Numbered from the stretch's first letter, positions 50,637 through 63,389 are shown. The stretch: 64,000 bases of DNA from JAJXWB01 sp046349215 (GCA_046349215.1 JAXMCV010000002.1:1178001-1242000), one strand, 5' to 3'. The notes: a model not told the origin generated them from the sequence alone. Made by a program: numbers and translations.

Positions 50637-52328
50637 GTGTCAGACGACGTCCACGGCCTCGACCGAGGCCTGACCAATTACGGCGACCGCGATTTTGCCC
50701 GCTTCCTGCGGCGTTCCTTCGCGCGCTCGCTCGGCGTGTCGCGCGAATTGCTGGACAGGCCGGTCGTCGGCATCGCCATGACGCCGTCGGGCTTCAACAA
50801 TTGCCACCGCTACATGCCGGACCTGGTCGAAGCCGTGTCGCGCGGCGTGCTCGCCGCCGGCGCGATGCCCATGCCGTTTCCCACCGTCTCGCTCGGCGAA
50901 GTGTTCCTCAACCCGACGAGCATGATGTACCGCAACCTGATGGCGATGGACACGGAGGAGATGATCTCCGCGCAGCCGATGGATTCTGTCGTGCTGATCG
51001 GCGGTTGCGACAAGACGGTGCCGGCGCAATTGATGGGCGCGGCGTCGGCGAATGTTCCGGCGATCCAGGTCGTGACGGGGCCGATGTCGACGGGGCGGCA
51101 CAAGGGACAGAGGCTCGGCGCCTGCACCGACTGCCGCGCCTTCTGGGCGAAATATCGCGCAGGGACGGTCGACGAGCAGGAAATCAAACAGGTCGAAGGC
51201 AGGCTGTCGGTCACGGCCGGCACATGCGCCGTGATGGGCACCGCTTCCACGATGGCCTGCCTTGCGGAAGCTCTCGGCATGTCGCTGCCGGGCACGGCCG
51301 CCATTCCGGCCGTCCATTCCGACCGCCTCGTCGCGGCGGAAGAAACCGGCAAGGCGGCGGTGCGTCTCATCGGCAGCAAGATCTCGCCGCGCGACATCAT
51401 CACCCACAAATCGGTAGAGAACGCGTTGCGCGTGCTGCTGGCGCTGAGCGGATCGACCAACGCGCTCGTGCATCTGACAGCAATCGCCGGGCGGCTCGGC
51501 ATCAGGATTCCGCTGTCGCGCTTCAACGAACTCTCCGACGAGACGCCGGTGCTCGTCGACCTGAAGCCGGTCGGCGAAGGTTATATGGAAGACTTTCACG
51601 CGGCGGGCGGCATGGGCGCACTGCTGCGCGAACTGAAACCGCTGCTGCATCTCGACGTCATCGACGTCGAGGGCCGAACGCTCGGCGACCGTCTTTCCGA
51701 ACCGCTCGACTGGGTGGACCGCGCGATCATACGCAAGTTCGACGATCCGGTTTCGCCGGTCGGAGGCCTCGTGGCGCTGCAGGGCAATCTCGCCCCCGAT
51801 GGCGCGGTCTTCAAGCGCGCGGCGGCGACGCCGGGCCTGTTCGAATCCGAGGGCAGGGCTGTCGTGTTCGAGGGCCTCGACGATCTGGCGCGGCGCATCG
51901 ACGATCCGGCGCTCGACGTGCACGCCAGCGATTTCCTCGTGCTGCAGAATGCAGGTCCGCACGCCGCCGGGATGCCGGAAGCCGGCTACCTGCCGATCCC
52001 GAAGAAACTTGCGCAGGCCGGCGTCAAGGACATGGTGCGCATTTCGGATGCGCGCATGTCCGGCACGGCCTTCGGCTCCATCGTCCTGCATGTCGCGCCG
52101 GAGGCCGCCATCGGCGGTCCGCTGGCCGCCGTGCGCAACGGCGACCGGCTCCGTCTTTCGATCGCGCAAAAGCGCATCGACCTGCTCGTGTCCGACGAGG
52201 AGATCAGGCGTCGCCTGGCCGATCACAAGCCGCCGCCTTCGCCGCAGCGCGGATACAAGGCGCTCTACCGGCGCAGTGTCACCCAGGCGCCGGACGGCTG
52301 CGATTTCGATTTCCTCATGGGCGATTGA
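50637..52328 (+). CDS. IlvD/Edd-family dehydratase (1)
   Basis: The 563 residues belong to the dihydroxy-acid/sugar-acid dehydratase family. Cluster cysteines are C56 (FNNCHRY), C124 (GGCDKTVPA) and C197 (AGTCAVMG). SDARMSGTAFG and PGLFES-type blocks follow. The presence of three cysteines implies an oxygen-sensitive or [2Fe-2S]-type cluster. The substrate could be a sugar acid rather than a branched-chain precursor, since a second family member and a transporter protein follow. The GTG start has GGAGG upstream. Confidence 0.88.
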   Translation: MSDDVHGLDRGLTNYGDRDFARFLRRSFARSLGVSRELLDRPVVGIAMTPSGFNNCHRYMPDLVEAVSRGVLAAGAMPMPFPTVSLGEVFLNPTSMMYRNLMAMDTEEMISAQPMDSVVLIGGCDKTVPAQLMGAASANVPAIQVVTGPMSTGRHKGQRLGACTDCRAFWAKYRAGTVDEQEIKQVEGRLSVTAGTCAVMGTASTMACLAEALGMSLPGTAAIPAVHSDRLVAAEETGKAAVRLIGSKISPRDIITHKSVENALRVLLALSGSTNALVHLTAIAGRLGIRIPLSRFNELSDETPVLVDLKPVGEGYMEDFHAAGGMGALLRELKPLLHLDVIDVEGRTLGDRLSEPLDWVDRAIIRKFDDPVSPVGGLVALQGNLAPDGAVFKRAAATPGLFESEGRAVVFEGLDDLARRIDDPALDVHASDFLVLQNAGPHAAGMPEAGYLPIPKKLAQAGVKDMVRISDARMSGTAFGSIVLHVAPEAAIGGPLAAVRNGDRLRLSIAQKRIDLLVSDEEIRRRLADHKPPPSPQRGYKALYRRSVTQAPDGCDFDFLMGD

Positions 52329-52438
52329 ACCGGGCGCGGCAGCTTGCTTGACGCTCCTCCCCACGCATGTTTCGGTCGGGCAGGGAGACGCCGCCGGATG
52401 TCGCCGACGAGAGCGACAGGCCGCGTCGAGGAGACGCC

Positions 52439-53440
52439 ATGATCGGACGCAGGGAATTTCTGGCGGGCGCGGCCGCGCTTTCGGTTGCGCCGGCCCATGC
52501 GCAAGCCAAGAACGAACTCGTCGTCAGCCGCCAGCCCGGCATTCTCTACATGGCGCTGCATGTCATCGAGAAGAACCGGCTGTTCGAAAAGCACGCTGAG
52601 AAGCAGGGAATTTCCGCGCCGGCCGTCAAATGGGTGTCCTTCGCCAACGGCGGCGCGCAGCAGGACGCGCTGATCGCCGGCGGCGTCGACATCGTCAACA
52701 CCGGCACGGGCAACATGCTGCTCCTGTGGGACCGCACGCGTGGCGGCGTGAAGGGCATATGCGCCAGCACGGCGGCGCGGCTCACGCTCGTCAGCCGTGA
52801 TCCGCGCATCAAGACGCTCGCCGACTACGGAACGGGCGACAAGATCGCCGTGCCGACCGTGAAGGTCTCGACGCAGGCGATCCTCTTGCAGATGGCGGCG
52901 GTGAAGATGTTCGGACATGACAAGTTCGATCATTTCGATCCGCTGACCGTGCAGATGGGCCATCCCGACGCCTTCGTGGCGATGAAGAACGCCATCCACG
53001 AAGTGCGCAACCATTTCGCCGCGCCGCCCTTCGATTTCTACGAGATCAGGCAGATCGAGGGCGCGCATGTCGTCACCGATTCCTTCGAGATCATCGGCGG
53101 GCCGCTGACCCAGGGCCAGTTCTTCACGACGACGAAATTCGCCGACGCCAATCCGAAATGGATCGCCGCTGTTCACGCGGCTGCCGAAGAGGCGCGGCTT
53201 TTCATCCTGGCCGAGCCGGAAAAGGCCGTGGAAGCGTACAAGGAACTCAACAACGACAAGACGGAAACGGCGGTCCTTGTCGAACTCGTCAAGACGCCGG
53301 CCATGGCGAACTGGGCGCTGTATCCGCAGGGCACGATGAAATTCGCCAATCACCTGAAGTCGATCGGCTCGCTCAAGACCGCGCCGGCTTCCTGGAAGGA
53401 TTATTACCTGCCTGTCGTTCACGACCTGCCAGGAAGCTGA
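52439..53440 (+). CDS. ABC-type substrate-binding protein (NMT1/SsuA-like)
   Basis: The 333 residues start with a twin-arginine-like signal (MIGRREFLAGAAALSVAPAHAQ). A periplasmic-binding fold follows, of the nitrate/sulfonate/taurine group (ALIAGGVDIVNTGTGNMLLLW). GAGGAGA precedes the ATG. No ATPase or permease gene is linked. Placement between two sugar-acid-type dehydratases suggests it delivers their substrate, but family members bind many small molecules. Confidence 0.85.
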   Translation: MIGRREFLAGAAALSVAPAHAQAKNELVVSRQPGILYMALHVIEKNRLFEKHAEKQGISAPAVKWVSFANGGAQQDALIAGGVDIVNTGTGNMLLLWDRTRGGVKGICASTAARLTLVSRDPRIKTLADYGTGDKIAVPTVKVSTQAILLQMAAVKMFGHDKFDHFDPLTVQMGHPDAFVAMKNAIHEVRNHFAAPPFDFYEIRQIEGAHVVTDSFEIIGGPLTQGQFFTTTKFADANPKWIAAVHAAAEEARLFILAEPEKAVEAYKELNNDKTETAVLVELVKTPAMANWALYPQGTMKFANHLKSIGSLKTAPASWKDYYLPVVHDLPGS

Positions 53441-53452
53441 GGACGTTTTTCC

Positions 53453-55182
<1,730 letters not shown>

Positions 55183-55186
<4 letters not shown>

Positions 55187-55938
55187 ATCGCCGCCAGCGC
55201 CTGCAGGCGTGGCGCGTCGACGATGCGAACGCGATCGCGCGCAACCTCGAGAACGCCGTCGCGGTAGAGTTTGGTGAACATGCGACTGACCGTCTCGATG
55301 GTCAGGCCGAGATGGTCGGCAATGTCCTGCCGCGACATCGGGAGCGGGATGAGATCGAGGCGGCGCGCGCCGCCGTCCAGCTTCTCCTGCAGGCCGAGGA
55401 TGAAGCAGGCGACCCGCTCGATGGCGCTCCGGCATCCGAGATTGGCGATGTGCTGCTGCGTGCGCACGAGTTCGCGGCTGGTGATGTCGTGCAGGCGGCG
55501 CATCAGCGACGGCTGCTTCGCCACGAAACGTTCGAACTGGCCGCGCTCGAAACGGCAGGCCGTGACAGGGGTCAGGGCGTCGGCGCTGAAGGGATTGCGG
55601 TCGCCCGGCGCCATGCCGATGAATTCGCCGGGAACGGCGAAGCCGATCACCAGACGGCGGCCGTCAGGCAGGATGCGGGCGAGACGCACGACGCCTTCGG
55701 TGATGTTGTAGACAGTGTCGGCCTGCGTATCCTGCGCCAGCATCTGGCTGCGCGGTTCGAAGCCGGTCTGTCGCGTCAGCGATTCGAGTTCCGCCGCCGC
55801 CTTGCCGGCCAGCACGTTGCACATCGAGAAGGAACGGATCTCGCATTTGCCGCCGCGCAGCACATGACAGCACACGTGCAAGGGGTCGGTCGCTTCGAAC
55901 CGTTCGTCATTGGCCAGTGAGCGCTGGATCGAGAACAT
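55183..55938 (-). CDS. Fnr-family oxygen-responsive regulator, unusual cysteine spacing
   Basis: At 251 residues it is close to E. coli Fnr (250). It has a central sensor domain with cysteine 128 (VTACRFERGQF) and recognition helix LGLTIETVSRMFTKL (ETVSR, the TTGA reader). The N-terminal cysteines are C23, C24, C32 and C40, spaced 7-7 instead of the usual 2-5 or 2-7, so cluster binding may differ. The start at 55938 gives the right length; longer in-frame starts exist at 56021 and 56160. A TTGA-N6-GCAA box lies 36 bp upstream. Confidence 0.87.
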
Positions 55939-55973
55939 GCGCGCGACAATGCATGGCGCCTCGAAATCGCGAC

Positions 55974-55987
55974 TTGATCGGGCGCAA
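55974..55987 (-). promoter_or_regulatory. FixK/Fnr-type box upstream of the fnr-like gene
   Basis: TTGATCGGGCGCAA fits TTGA-N6-(T/G)CAA, the same pattern as the ack operon box. Closeness to the ATG suits repression of its own gene, though a very short leader with activation is possible. Confidence 0.45.
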
Positions 55988-56175
55988 ACCCGGGGCGCGA
56001 AATAAGCCTTTTCGATGAACATGGTAATGGTCGGGCCGCGACGGCGACACGGAAGCGAAGGCCTTGTCCGGGCGCGCAATTCTGCCCTGCGCGCCCCGCC
56101 GTTGACCGCCGCCTCGCGACCGGCGAGGCTCCGCGCAGACGCGGATTTGCGGAAGATCAAGAACAGAGGAAGCGC

Positions 56176-56967
56176 ATGGAGACGTCAGCGGTCGTCACGT
56201 CGGTGGAGGGGCCTGTCGCGTGGATCAGGCTGAACCGGCCGGACGCCATGAACGCGTTGTCGCCCGAGGTGACGGCCGGTCTGGAAAAGGCGATCGGCCA
56301 GGTCGAGCGCGACGAGACGGTGCGCTGCGCCGTCATCACCGGCGAGGGAAGGGCTTTTTCGGCCGGCGGCGACCTCAAGGGCTTCCGCGCCAGCGTCGAG
56401 GCGAAGGCCCACGATTCCTTCGTCGCCAACCTCCATCATTTCCGGGGCGTGTTCCGCAGCATCGAGCAGTCGCGCCTGCCCTTCATCGCGGCTGTGAACG
56501 GCTTTGCTGTCGCCGGCGGGCTGGAACTGCTCCTGTGCTGCGACATCGTGCTGGCCGCCGAGAGCGCGCAGATCGGCGACGGGCATCTCAAGTTCGGCGT
56601 CGTGCCCGGCGGCGGCTCCTCGGCGCGGCTGCCGCGCAAGGTTCCGGAAAATGTCGCGCGCATGCTGCTGCTGACCGGCAAGCTCTATCCGGCGTCGCGC
56701 TGGCGCGAATGGGGGCTGGTCGACGAGGTCTATCCCGATACGCAATTGCACGGCGAGGCCGAGAAGCTCGCCCGGCATATCGCAACGCTCAGTCCGCTCG
56801 GCGTCGCGACGATCAAGAAGGTCCTGCTCGACAATCTCGACAGGCCGCTGGACGATGCGCTGGTCGGCGAGATCGAGGCGATGGCGGGCTATATCGAGAG
56901 CGCGGATTTTCTCGAGGGCCTGACCGCCTTCGCGGAAAAGCGCAAGCCGCGATTCACGGGCAGGTGA
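56176..56967 (+). CDS. Enoyl-CoA hydratase/isomerase family protein
   Basis: The 263-residue crotonase-fold protein has NRPDAMNALSPEV, the oxyanion segment FSAGGDLKGF and GFAVAGGLELLLCCD. AGAGGAAG precedes the ATG. It precedes an AMP-dependent acyl-CoA ligase by 14 bp, an operon likely for a side route of acid degradation. The substrate is not determined. Confidence 0.88.
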   Translation: METSAVVTSVEGPVAWIRLNRPDAMNALSPEVTAGLEKAIGQVERDETVRCAVITGEGRAFSAGGDLKGFRASVEAKAHDSFVANLHHFRGVFRSIEQSRLPFIAAVNGFAVAGGLELLLCCDIVLAAESAQIGDGHLKFGVVPGGGSSARLPRKVPENVARMLLLTGKLYPASRWREWGLVDEVYPDTQLHGEAEKLARHIATLSPLGVATIKKVLLDNLDRPLDDALVGEIEAMAGYIESADFLEGLTAFAEKRKPRFTGR

Positions 56968-56980
56968 GGCGAGGCCCGGC

Positions 56981-58525
56981 ATGGAGACGAAGAACGAGAG
57001 CCAGATCGATCCCGGCCTGTCGCGGCTGTCCGGCGGGCTGACCATCGGGACCCTGTTCCGGCAGCAGGTCTCCTTCAGCCGCGATCGTATCGCCGTGCAG
57101 GACGCGCGGCGCGCCCTGACATACGCGCAGCTCGACGCGCGCACCGACCGCCTGTCGCAGGCGCTGGCGGCGAGCGGCGTGACGGCCGGCGACCGCGTCG
57201 CCATCCTGTCGGAAAATTCCATTGAATATGTCGAGCTGGAAATGGCCGTCGCCAAGCTCGGCGCGATCCTCGCCTGCCAGAACTGGCGGCAGGCCGACGA
57301 CGAATTGCAGCATTGCCTGCAACTCGTCGCCCCGAAGATCGTCTTCGTCTCGGAACGCTACGCCGACACGCTGAGGCGCATCGCCCACGGCGCGGCGCGC
57401 ACCATCGCCATCGGCGAGGAATACGAGCGTTTCGTGGCGGGTGGCGAGGCCCGCGCGCTGCCCGATCCGGCGCAACCCGAGGACGGGCTCATCATCCTCT
57501 ACACGTCGGGCACGACCGGGATGCCGAAGGGCGCGCTCATCAGCCAGCGCGCCATGATCGCCCGCGCCTGGCTCGGGCGCGTCGACTTCGCCTTTCCGCC
57601 CGACGCGAGTTTCCTCGCCTGGGCGCCGATGTTCCACATGGTGTCGACCGACAGCGTCTACGGCATGCTGATGAACGGCGGCACGGTGATCGTCATGGAC
57701 GGCCTGAAGCCGGGCGAATTCGTGGAATGGACGACGCGCGCGCGCATCGGCCACCTCATCGTCATGCCGGGCATGATCGACCAGATCATCGCCGAGATGC
57801 GCGCGACCAATGCGCGGCCGCAACCGATCAGTGCGATCGGCTGCATGGCCGACCTCGTGCCGCGTCACCAGATCGCGGAAATCACCACGCTGATGAACGC
57901 GCCCTATTGCAATTCATTCGGCTCGACGGAGACCGGCTTCCCGCCGGCCAGCAGGCACATGATCCCGGTCGGCGAAGTCGCGCAGAGCCTGTCGAAGATC
58001 CAGAACTCGTTCTGCCAGATCAAGCTCGTCGACGAGGACGATCGCGAGGTCGCCGACGGCGAGCCGGGCGAACTGGCGATCCGCGGACCGACCCTGTTTT
58101 CCGGCTACTGGCGCAACCCGAAGACAAACGCGAAGGATTTCCGCGGCGGCTATTTCCACATGGGCGACGTGTTCGTCCGCAATCCCGACCGTACGCTCGA
58201 TTTCGTCGACCGGCGCAAGTACCTCATCAAGTCGGGCGGCGAGAACATCTATCCGGCCGAGATCGAGAATGTGCTGCGCGGATCCCCGCGCATCCACGAG
58301 GCCGTCGTCGTGCGCAAGCCCGATCCGAAATGGGGCGAGACGCCGGTCGCCTTCGTCGTGCGGCTCGACCCGTCGCTGACCGCCGAGGACGTCATCGAAA
58401 GCTGCCGGGGCAGGATCGCCGGCTACAAGATCCCGCGCGAGGTGCATTTCGTCGAGGATTCGGCGCTGCCGCGCTCGGCCACCGGCAAGATCAAGCGCCA
58501 CGAGCTGGAGGAGAAGTTGCATTGA
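56981..58525 (+). CDS. Acyl-CoA synthetase (AMP-forming)
   Basis: The 514-residue ligase has ILYTSGTTGMPKGALIS, FNSFGSTETGFP, MGDVFVRNPDRTLDFVDR and the lysine motif RSATGKIKRHEL. It is in an operon with the hydratase before it. Length and motifs fit fatty-acid or aryl-CoA ligases of the FadD group; the pair could feed any of the acyl-CoA routes in this window. Confidence 0.89.
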   Translation: METKNESQIDPGLSRLSGGLTIGTLFRQQVSFSRDRIAVQDARRALTYAQLDARTDRLSQALAASGVTAGDRVAILSENSIEYVELEMAVAKLGAILACQNWRQADDELQHCLQLVAPKIVFVSERYADTLRRIAHGAARTIAIGEEYERFVAGGEARALPDPAQPEDGLIILYTSGTTGMPKGALISQRAMIARAWLGRVDFAFPPDASFLAWAPMFHMVSTDSVYGMLMNGGTVIVMDGLKPGEFVEWTTRARIGHLIVMPGMIDQIIAEMRATNARPQPISAIGCMADLVPRHQIAEITTLMNAPYCNSFGSTETGFPPASRHMIPVGEVAQSLSKIQNSFCQIKLVDEDDREVADGEPGELAIRGPTLFSGYWRNPKTNAKDFRGGYFHMGDVFVRNPDRTLDFVDRRKYLIKSGGENIYPAEIENVLRGSPRIHEAVVVRKPDPKWGETPVAFVVRLDPSLTAEDVIESCRGRIAGYKIPREVHFVEDSALPRSATGKIKRHELEEKLH

Positions 58526-58589
58526 CGGGACGAGACGGCGTAACGCTGAGGCGAACGCGGTTCTGTCCCGGCACGCAGCGAGGCGCGCA

Positions 58590-59003
58590 ATGGAATGGTA
58601 CAAGGTCCTGCATCTGTTCGGCGTGATCGGCTGGATGGCCGGCGTGTTCTACATGCCGCGCCTGCTGGTCAACATCGCCGAAGCCCATCGCGACGGCGAG
58701 CCGACGCAGCGGCTGCAAGGCATGGCGAAAAGGCTGTTCCGGTTCTGCACGGGCCTGGCGGTCGTCGGCATGGCGGCCGGCATCTGGGTCTGGCTCGGCT
58801 ACGGGATGGACGGACGCTGGCTGCACTGGAAGCTGGTCTTCGTCGTCCTCCTGGTCATCTACTGGTCGATGACCTGGGTCTGGCTGAAGCAGATGATGGC
58901 TGGCGAATACCGGCATTCCTCGGTCTTCTTCCGCGTCTATAACGAATTCTCGTTGCTGACCTTCGTGCCGATCCTGATCTTCGCGGTGACGAAGCTGCCC
59001 TGA
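58590..59003 (+). CDS. HemJ-like integral membrane protein
   Basis: The 137 residues have four membrane spans and the conserved early histidine (H8) in WYKVLHLFGVIGWMAG. FYMPRLLVNIAEAH follows, as in the UPF0093/HemJ family. HemJ is an oxygen-independent protoporphyrinogen IX oxidase of heme and chlorophyll synthesis. This fits a phototroph, but the family is short and divergent and the assignment is by eye. Confidence 0.75.
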   Translation: MEWYKVLHLFGVIGWMAGVFYMPRLLVNIAEAHRDGEPTQRLQGMAKRLFRFCTGLAVVGMAAGIWVWLGYGMDGRWLHWKLVFVVLLVIYWSMTWVWLKQMMAGEYRHSSVFFRVYNEFSLLTFVPILIFAVTKLP

Positions 59004-59169
59004 AGGATCGTCTCTCCTGCAAAAATTGGCGGCAGCGCGGGCGGCCGCGATTCCCGTTTGCCGAGGATTTCGGCATGTCTCGCAAGCCCCTGCCGGCAGC
59101 CATTCGATGCGGCCGGCCTGTTCCGCCACGACCCGGAACCGGACGCTCCGGCCCGCCGACCCGGCCGGC

Positions 59170-59198
59170 TTGAAACTTGGCCCAAAGAGCCTTAAACG
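59170..59198 (+). promoter_or_regulatory. Possible promoter of tuf
   Basis: TTGAAA (59170-59175) and TAAACG (59193-59198) are 17 bp apart, and the predicted start leaves a leader of roughly 33 nt. The -10 is only a partial match. Confidence 0.3.
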
Positions 59199-59237
59199 CT
59201 CGCCGCACTCCAAGAGTCCTCATTCCGGATCGGGTCC

Positions 59238-60428
<1,191 letters not shown>

Positions 60429-60484
60429 TTCTCCCGAAGCGTTTCCGGCGGCGACGCCGCCAGAGCCGACGGATTGCAGAAATG

Positions 60485-60512
60485 AAAAGCGCGCCTGCGG
60501 GCGCGCTTTTTG
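60485..60512 (+). terminator. Rho-independent terminator of tuf
   Basis: A strong G+C stem, AAAAGCGCGCC and GGCGCGCTTTT around TGCG, ends in TTTTT, 56 bp after the tuf stop. Confidence 0.88.
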
Positions 60513-60612
60513 TTTCCCGACTTTCACTGCGTGCCCACCCGCACAAATTGCGGACAGCATACTGCTATAATGCTCCCGCGGCGCGAATTGCGCGCCGGCT
60601 GGAGAGGCCATC

Positions 60613-60933
60613 ATGATCGTCTCAACCACAAACGAGGTCGCCGGCTACAAGGTCGTGCGCCATCTCGGCCTCGTGCGCGGCATTACCGTGCGCTCGCGTT
60701 CGGTCGTTGGCAATTTCGTCGGCGGCCTGCAATCGGTATTCGGCGGCAAGCTCTCCGTCTATGTCACGCTCGCCGAGACGGCGCGGCAGGAAGCGTTCGA
60801 CCACATGTGCGAGCACGCGTCGCAGGGCGGCGCCAACGCCATCATCGGCATGCGCTACGACGCCAACGAGATCATGGACGGCATCACCGAGGTGCTGGCC
60901 TATGGCACCGCCGTCTGGGTCGAGCCAGCCTGA
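60613..60933 (+). CDS. YbjQ/UPF0145 family protein
   Basis: The 106 residues open with MIVSTTNEVAGYKVVRHLGLV and have the block GANAIIGMRYDANEI, both of which fit the UPF0145 fold, a pentamer-forming small protein of unknown job sometimes called a heavy-metal-binding domain. GGAGAGG precedes the ATG. It is transcribed separately from tuf. Confidence 0.88.
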   Translation: MIVSTTNEVAGYKVVRHLGLVRGITVRSRSVVGNFVGGLQSVFGGKLSVYVTLAETARQEAFDHMCEHASQGGANAIIGMRYDANEIMDGITEVLAYGTAVWVEPA

Positions 60934-61045
60934 TTTCGCAATTCCCGGTTGCGCGATCCGGGCCGGCGGCCACGTTGACCCGGGCGTCACGTCGGTTAGG
61001 ATTGTCCGACAATTCTGCCGGGAGGGCAGGGACCGGGAGGAATGC

Positions 61046-62263
61046 ATGAAACGTAGAAACTCGGCGCGTCTCACCGGCGCGCTCGCCGGCGCTGCGCTGC
61101 TGGCCGCGCCCGCTTTCGCGCAGAACGACAAGCCGCTGAAGATCGGCGTGCTGACCGACCTGACATCCGTCTATTCCGACATCGGCGGCAAGGGGAATAT
61201 CGAGGCCGCCAAGATGGCGATCGAGGATTTCGGCGGCCAGATGTTCGGCAAGCCGATCGAGATCGTCTCCTCCGACGTTCAGATGAAGGCAGACGTCGCC
61301 GCTTCCATCGCGCGCAAGTGGTGGGAATCGGAAAACGTCGACGCGATCATCGACATGCCGACGTCGGCGACAGCGCTCGCGGTGATGGAATTGTCGAAGC
61401 AGTTCGAGAAACCGCTCATCATCACCGATGCGGCTTCGTCCGACATCACCGGCAAGTCCTGCTCTCCCTATACTGCGCACTGGACCTACGACACCTATTC
61501 CAACGCGCAGACCGTCGGGCAAGCCGTCGTCAAGCAGGGCGGCGATTCCTGGTATTTCATCACGGTCGACTACGCCTTCGGCCATTCGATCGAGAAGGAC
61601 GTGTCGGGCGTCGTGACGGGCGCCGGCGGCAAGGTGCTCGGCGCCTCGCGGCATCCGCTCAACACGGCTGACTTCTCCTCCTATCTGCTGCAGGCGCAGC
61701 AATCGAAGGCGAAGATCATCGGCATGGCCAACGCCGGCGGCGATCTCATCAACCTCGTGAAGCAGGCCGGCGAATTCGGCATCGTCGGCGGCGGGCAGAA
61801 TCTTGCGGGCATCGTGATGTTCATTTCCGATATCCACAGCCTCGGCCTCAAGACTGCGCAGGGCCTGCTCATCACCGAGGGCTATTACTGGGACAAGGAC
61901 GACCTCTCCCGCGAGTTCGGCAAGAAATTCTTCGCGCGCATGAACCGCATGCCGACGATGAACCAGGCGTCGACCTACAGCGCGACGATGCACTATCTGA
62001 AGGCCGTGAAGGCCGCCGGCACGAAGGACACCAAGACCGTCATGGCGAAGATGCGCGAATTGCCGGTGCGCGATTATTTCACGCAGAACGGCTATCTGCG
62101 CGAGGACGGCCGCATGGTCCATTCCATGCTGCTCCTGCAGGTGAAGAAGCCCGAAGAGAGCAAGTACCCCTGGGATTACTACAAGGTGCTGGCGGAAGTG
62201 CCCGGCGACCAGGTGTTCCGTCCGATGAAGGACGGCGGCTGCCCGCTGGTGGCCGGCAAGTAA
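61046..62263 (+). CDS. Branched-chain-amino-acid-type ABC substrate-binding protein (LivK-like), paralogue
   Basis: The 405 residues have a signal peptide (cleavage near AFAQ) and a close likeness to the protein at 45252: KIGVLTDLTSVYSDIGGKG, a matching DMPTSATALAV region and KPEESKYPWDYYKVLAEVPGD at the end. No transporter membrane or ATPase genes accompany it. Shared residues around the ligand cleft suggest a related carboxylic or aromatic ligand. GGGAGG precedes the ATG; a terminator follows. Confidence 0.88.
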   Translation: MKRRNSARLTGALAGAALLAAPAFAQNDKPLKIGVLTDLTSVYSDIGGKGNIEAAKMAIEDFGGQMFGKPIEIVSSDVQMKADVAASIARKWWESENVDAIIDMPTSATALAVMELSKQFEKPLIITDAASSDITGKSCSPYTAHWTYDTYSNAQTVGQAVVKQGGDSWYFITVDYAFGHSIEKDVSGVVTGAGGKVLGASRHPLNTADFSSYLLQAQQSKAKIIGMANAGGDLINLVKQAGEFGIVGGGQNLAGIVMFISDIHSLGLKTAQGLLITEGYYWDKDDLSREFGKKFFARMNRMPTMNQASTYSATMHYLKAVKAAGTKDTKTVMAKMRELPVRDYFTQNGYLREDGRMVHSMLLLQVKKPEESKYPWDYYKVLAEVPGDQVFRPMKDGGCPLVAGK

Positions 62264-62286
62264 GCGCGACGCGCCCTGGCGAAATG

Positions 62287-62318
62287 AAATGGCCGGTTCG
62301 TCCGGCCATTTTCTTTTG
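62287..62318 (+). terminator. Rho-independent terminator after LivK-like gene
   Basis: AAATGGCCGG and CCGGCCATTT around TTCGT form a 10-bp stem followed by TCTTTT. It is 24 bp after the stop. Confidence 0.85.
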
Positions 62319-62358
62319 CTCCCTCTCGTAGTCCCGGGCGCAGATCCCCGTCGCAGCT

Positions 62359-63360
62359 CTAGAACATCGCGTGTTCGCCGCGGTCGACCGTCGCTTCGCC
62401 GCGCACGAGTTTCCCGTAGAAGCCGAACAGGGTTTGCGATCCCGTCGAGGGCGTGGCGTCGGCATCGTAGCGGCCCGTCGCGGGGTCGAGCAGGAGCATC
62501 GATTCCGTGGCGTAATAGCGCGCGATGCGCGCGAACTCGGCTTTCTCCGCGAGCGGCGGGGCGATCCGGCCGAGCGCGCCGAGCACGCCCGCAATCGCGT
62601 CGAACATTCCGACAGGAACGCTCCTGAATTTCGCCGGCTTGCCGAAAAGCTCGAACAGGCGTTCCCCCTGCTGGCGCGGCGTGATGGCAGGGCCGGGCCC
62701 GCCGATCGGCAGGACGCGGTTGCGTCGCGCGTCGTCGCTCAGGCAACCGGCGATGTAATCGGCGAGATCGTCGTCGCTGATCGGCTTGCACGCGGTCCGC
62801 GTTCCGTCGCCGAATAGCAGGAAAGCTTTGCCTTGCCGCACGCGCTCGATCTGGCCCGACAGCGACTTGAAGAAGGCGGTGGGGCGGACGATCGACCAGT
62901 CCAGGCCGGATTCGATCAGCTTCTTCTCGAAGGCGAGCTTGGCGCGCTGGAATTCGAGCAGCGGCTTCTGCACGCAGATCGCCGACAGCAGGACGAAGTG
63001 CGGAACGCCGGCGGCCTTCGCCGTTTCGAGCGCGTTGACCTGCGCATCGTGATCGACGGCCCATGCGTCCCGCGGCGCGCCGGTGCGCGAGGCGAGGCAC
63101 GAGACGACAGCGTCGAATTTCTCGCCGCGGATCGCTTCGCGCACGAGCGACGAGGGATCGGCGACATCGCCGAAGCGCACGAGCGCGCCGGGAAACGAAC
63201 CTGCGAGCTTTTCTCGCCGTTCCCCAGCGGCCGGCGCCCGCGCGAAGCACACGACCTCGTGCCCGCGCCGCACGAGGGCGCTGGCCGTTGCGCGGCCGAT
63301 CGTGCCGGTCGCGCCGAGGAGCAGGATCCTCTTGTCCGGAGCTCTCGCGGCTTCGCTCAT
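62359..63360 (-). CDS. bciA: Divinyl (proto)chlorophyllide 8-vinyl reductase, BciA type
   Basis: The 333 residues form an atypical NAD(P)H-binding SDR, opening with LLLGATGTIGRATASALVRR. The central blocks are those of BciA/plant DVR: SAICVQKPLLEFQRAKLAFE, SIVRPTAFFKSLSGQ, FGDGTRTACKPISD and LPIGGPGPAITPRQQGE. The enzyme reduces the 8-vinyl group in bacteriochlorophyll synthesis, so the organism should be phototrophic. It is alone, outside any photosynthesis cluster in the window. Ferredoxin-type BciB is not here. Confidence 0.87.
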   Translation of the reverse strand: MSEAARAPDKRILLLGATGTIGRATASALVRRGHEVVCFARAPAAGERREKLAGSFPGALVRFGDVADPSSLVREAIRGEKFDAVVSCLASRTGAPRDAWAVDHDAQVNALETAKAAGVPHFVLLSAICVQKPLLEFQRAKLAFEKKLIESGLDWSIVRPTAFFKSLSGQIERVRQGKAFLLFGDGTRTACKPISDDDLADYIAGCLSDDARRNRVLPIGGPGPAITPRQQGERLFELFGKPAKFRSVPVGMFDAIAGVLGALGRIAPPLAEKAEFARIARYYATESMLLLDPATGRYDADATPSTGSQTLFGFYGKLVRGEATVDRGEHAMF

Positions 63361-63389
63361 GCCGCCAGACTAGCACGCGTTGGCGCGGC

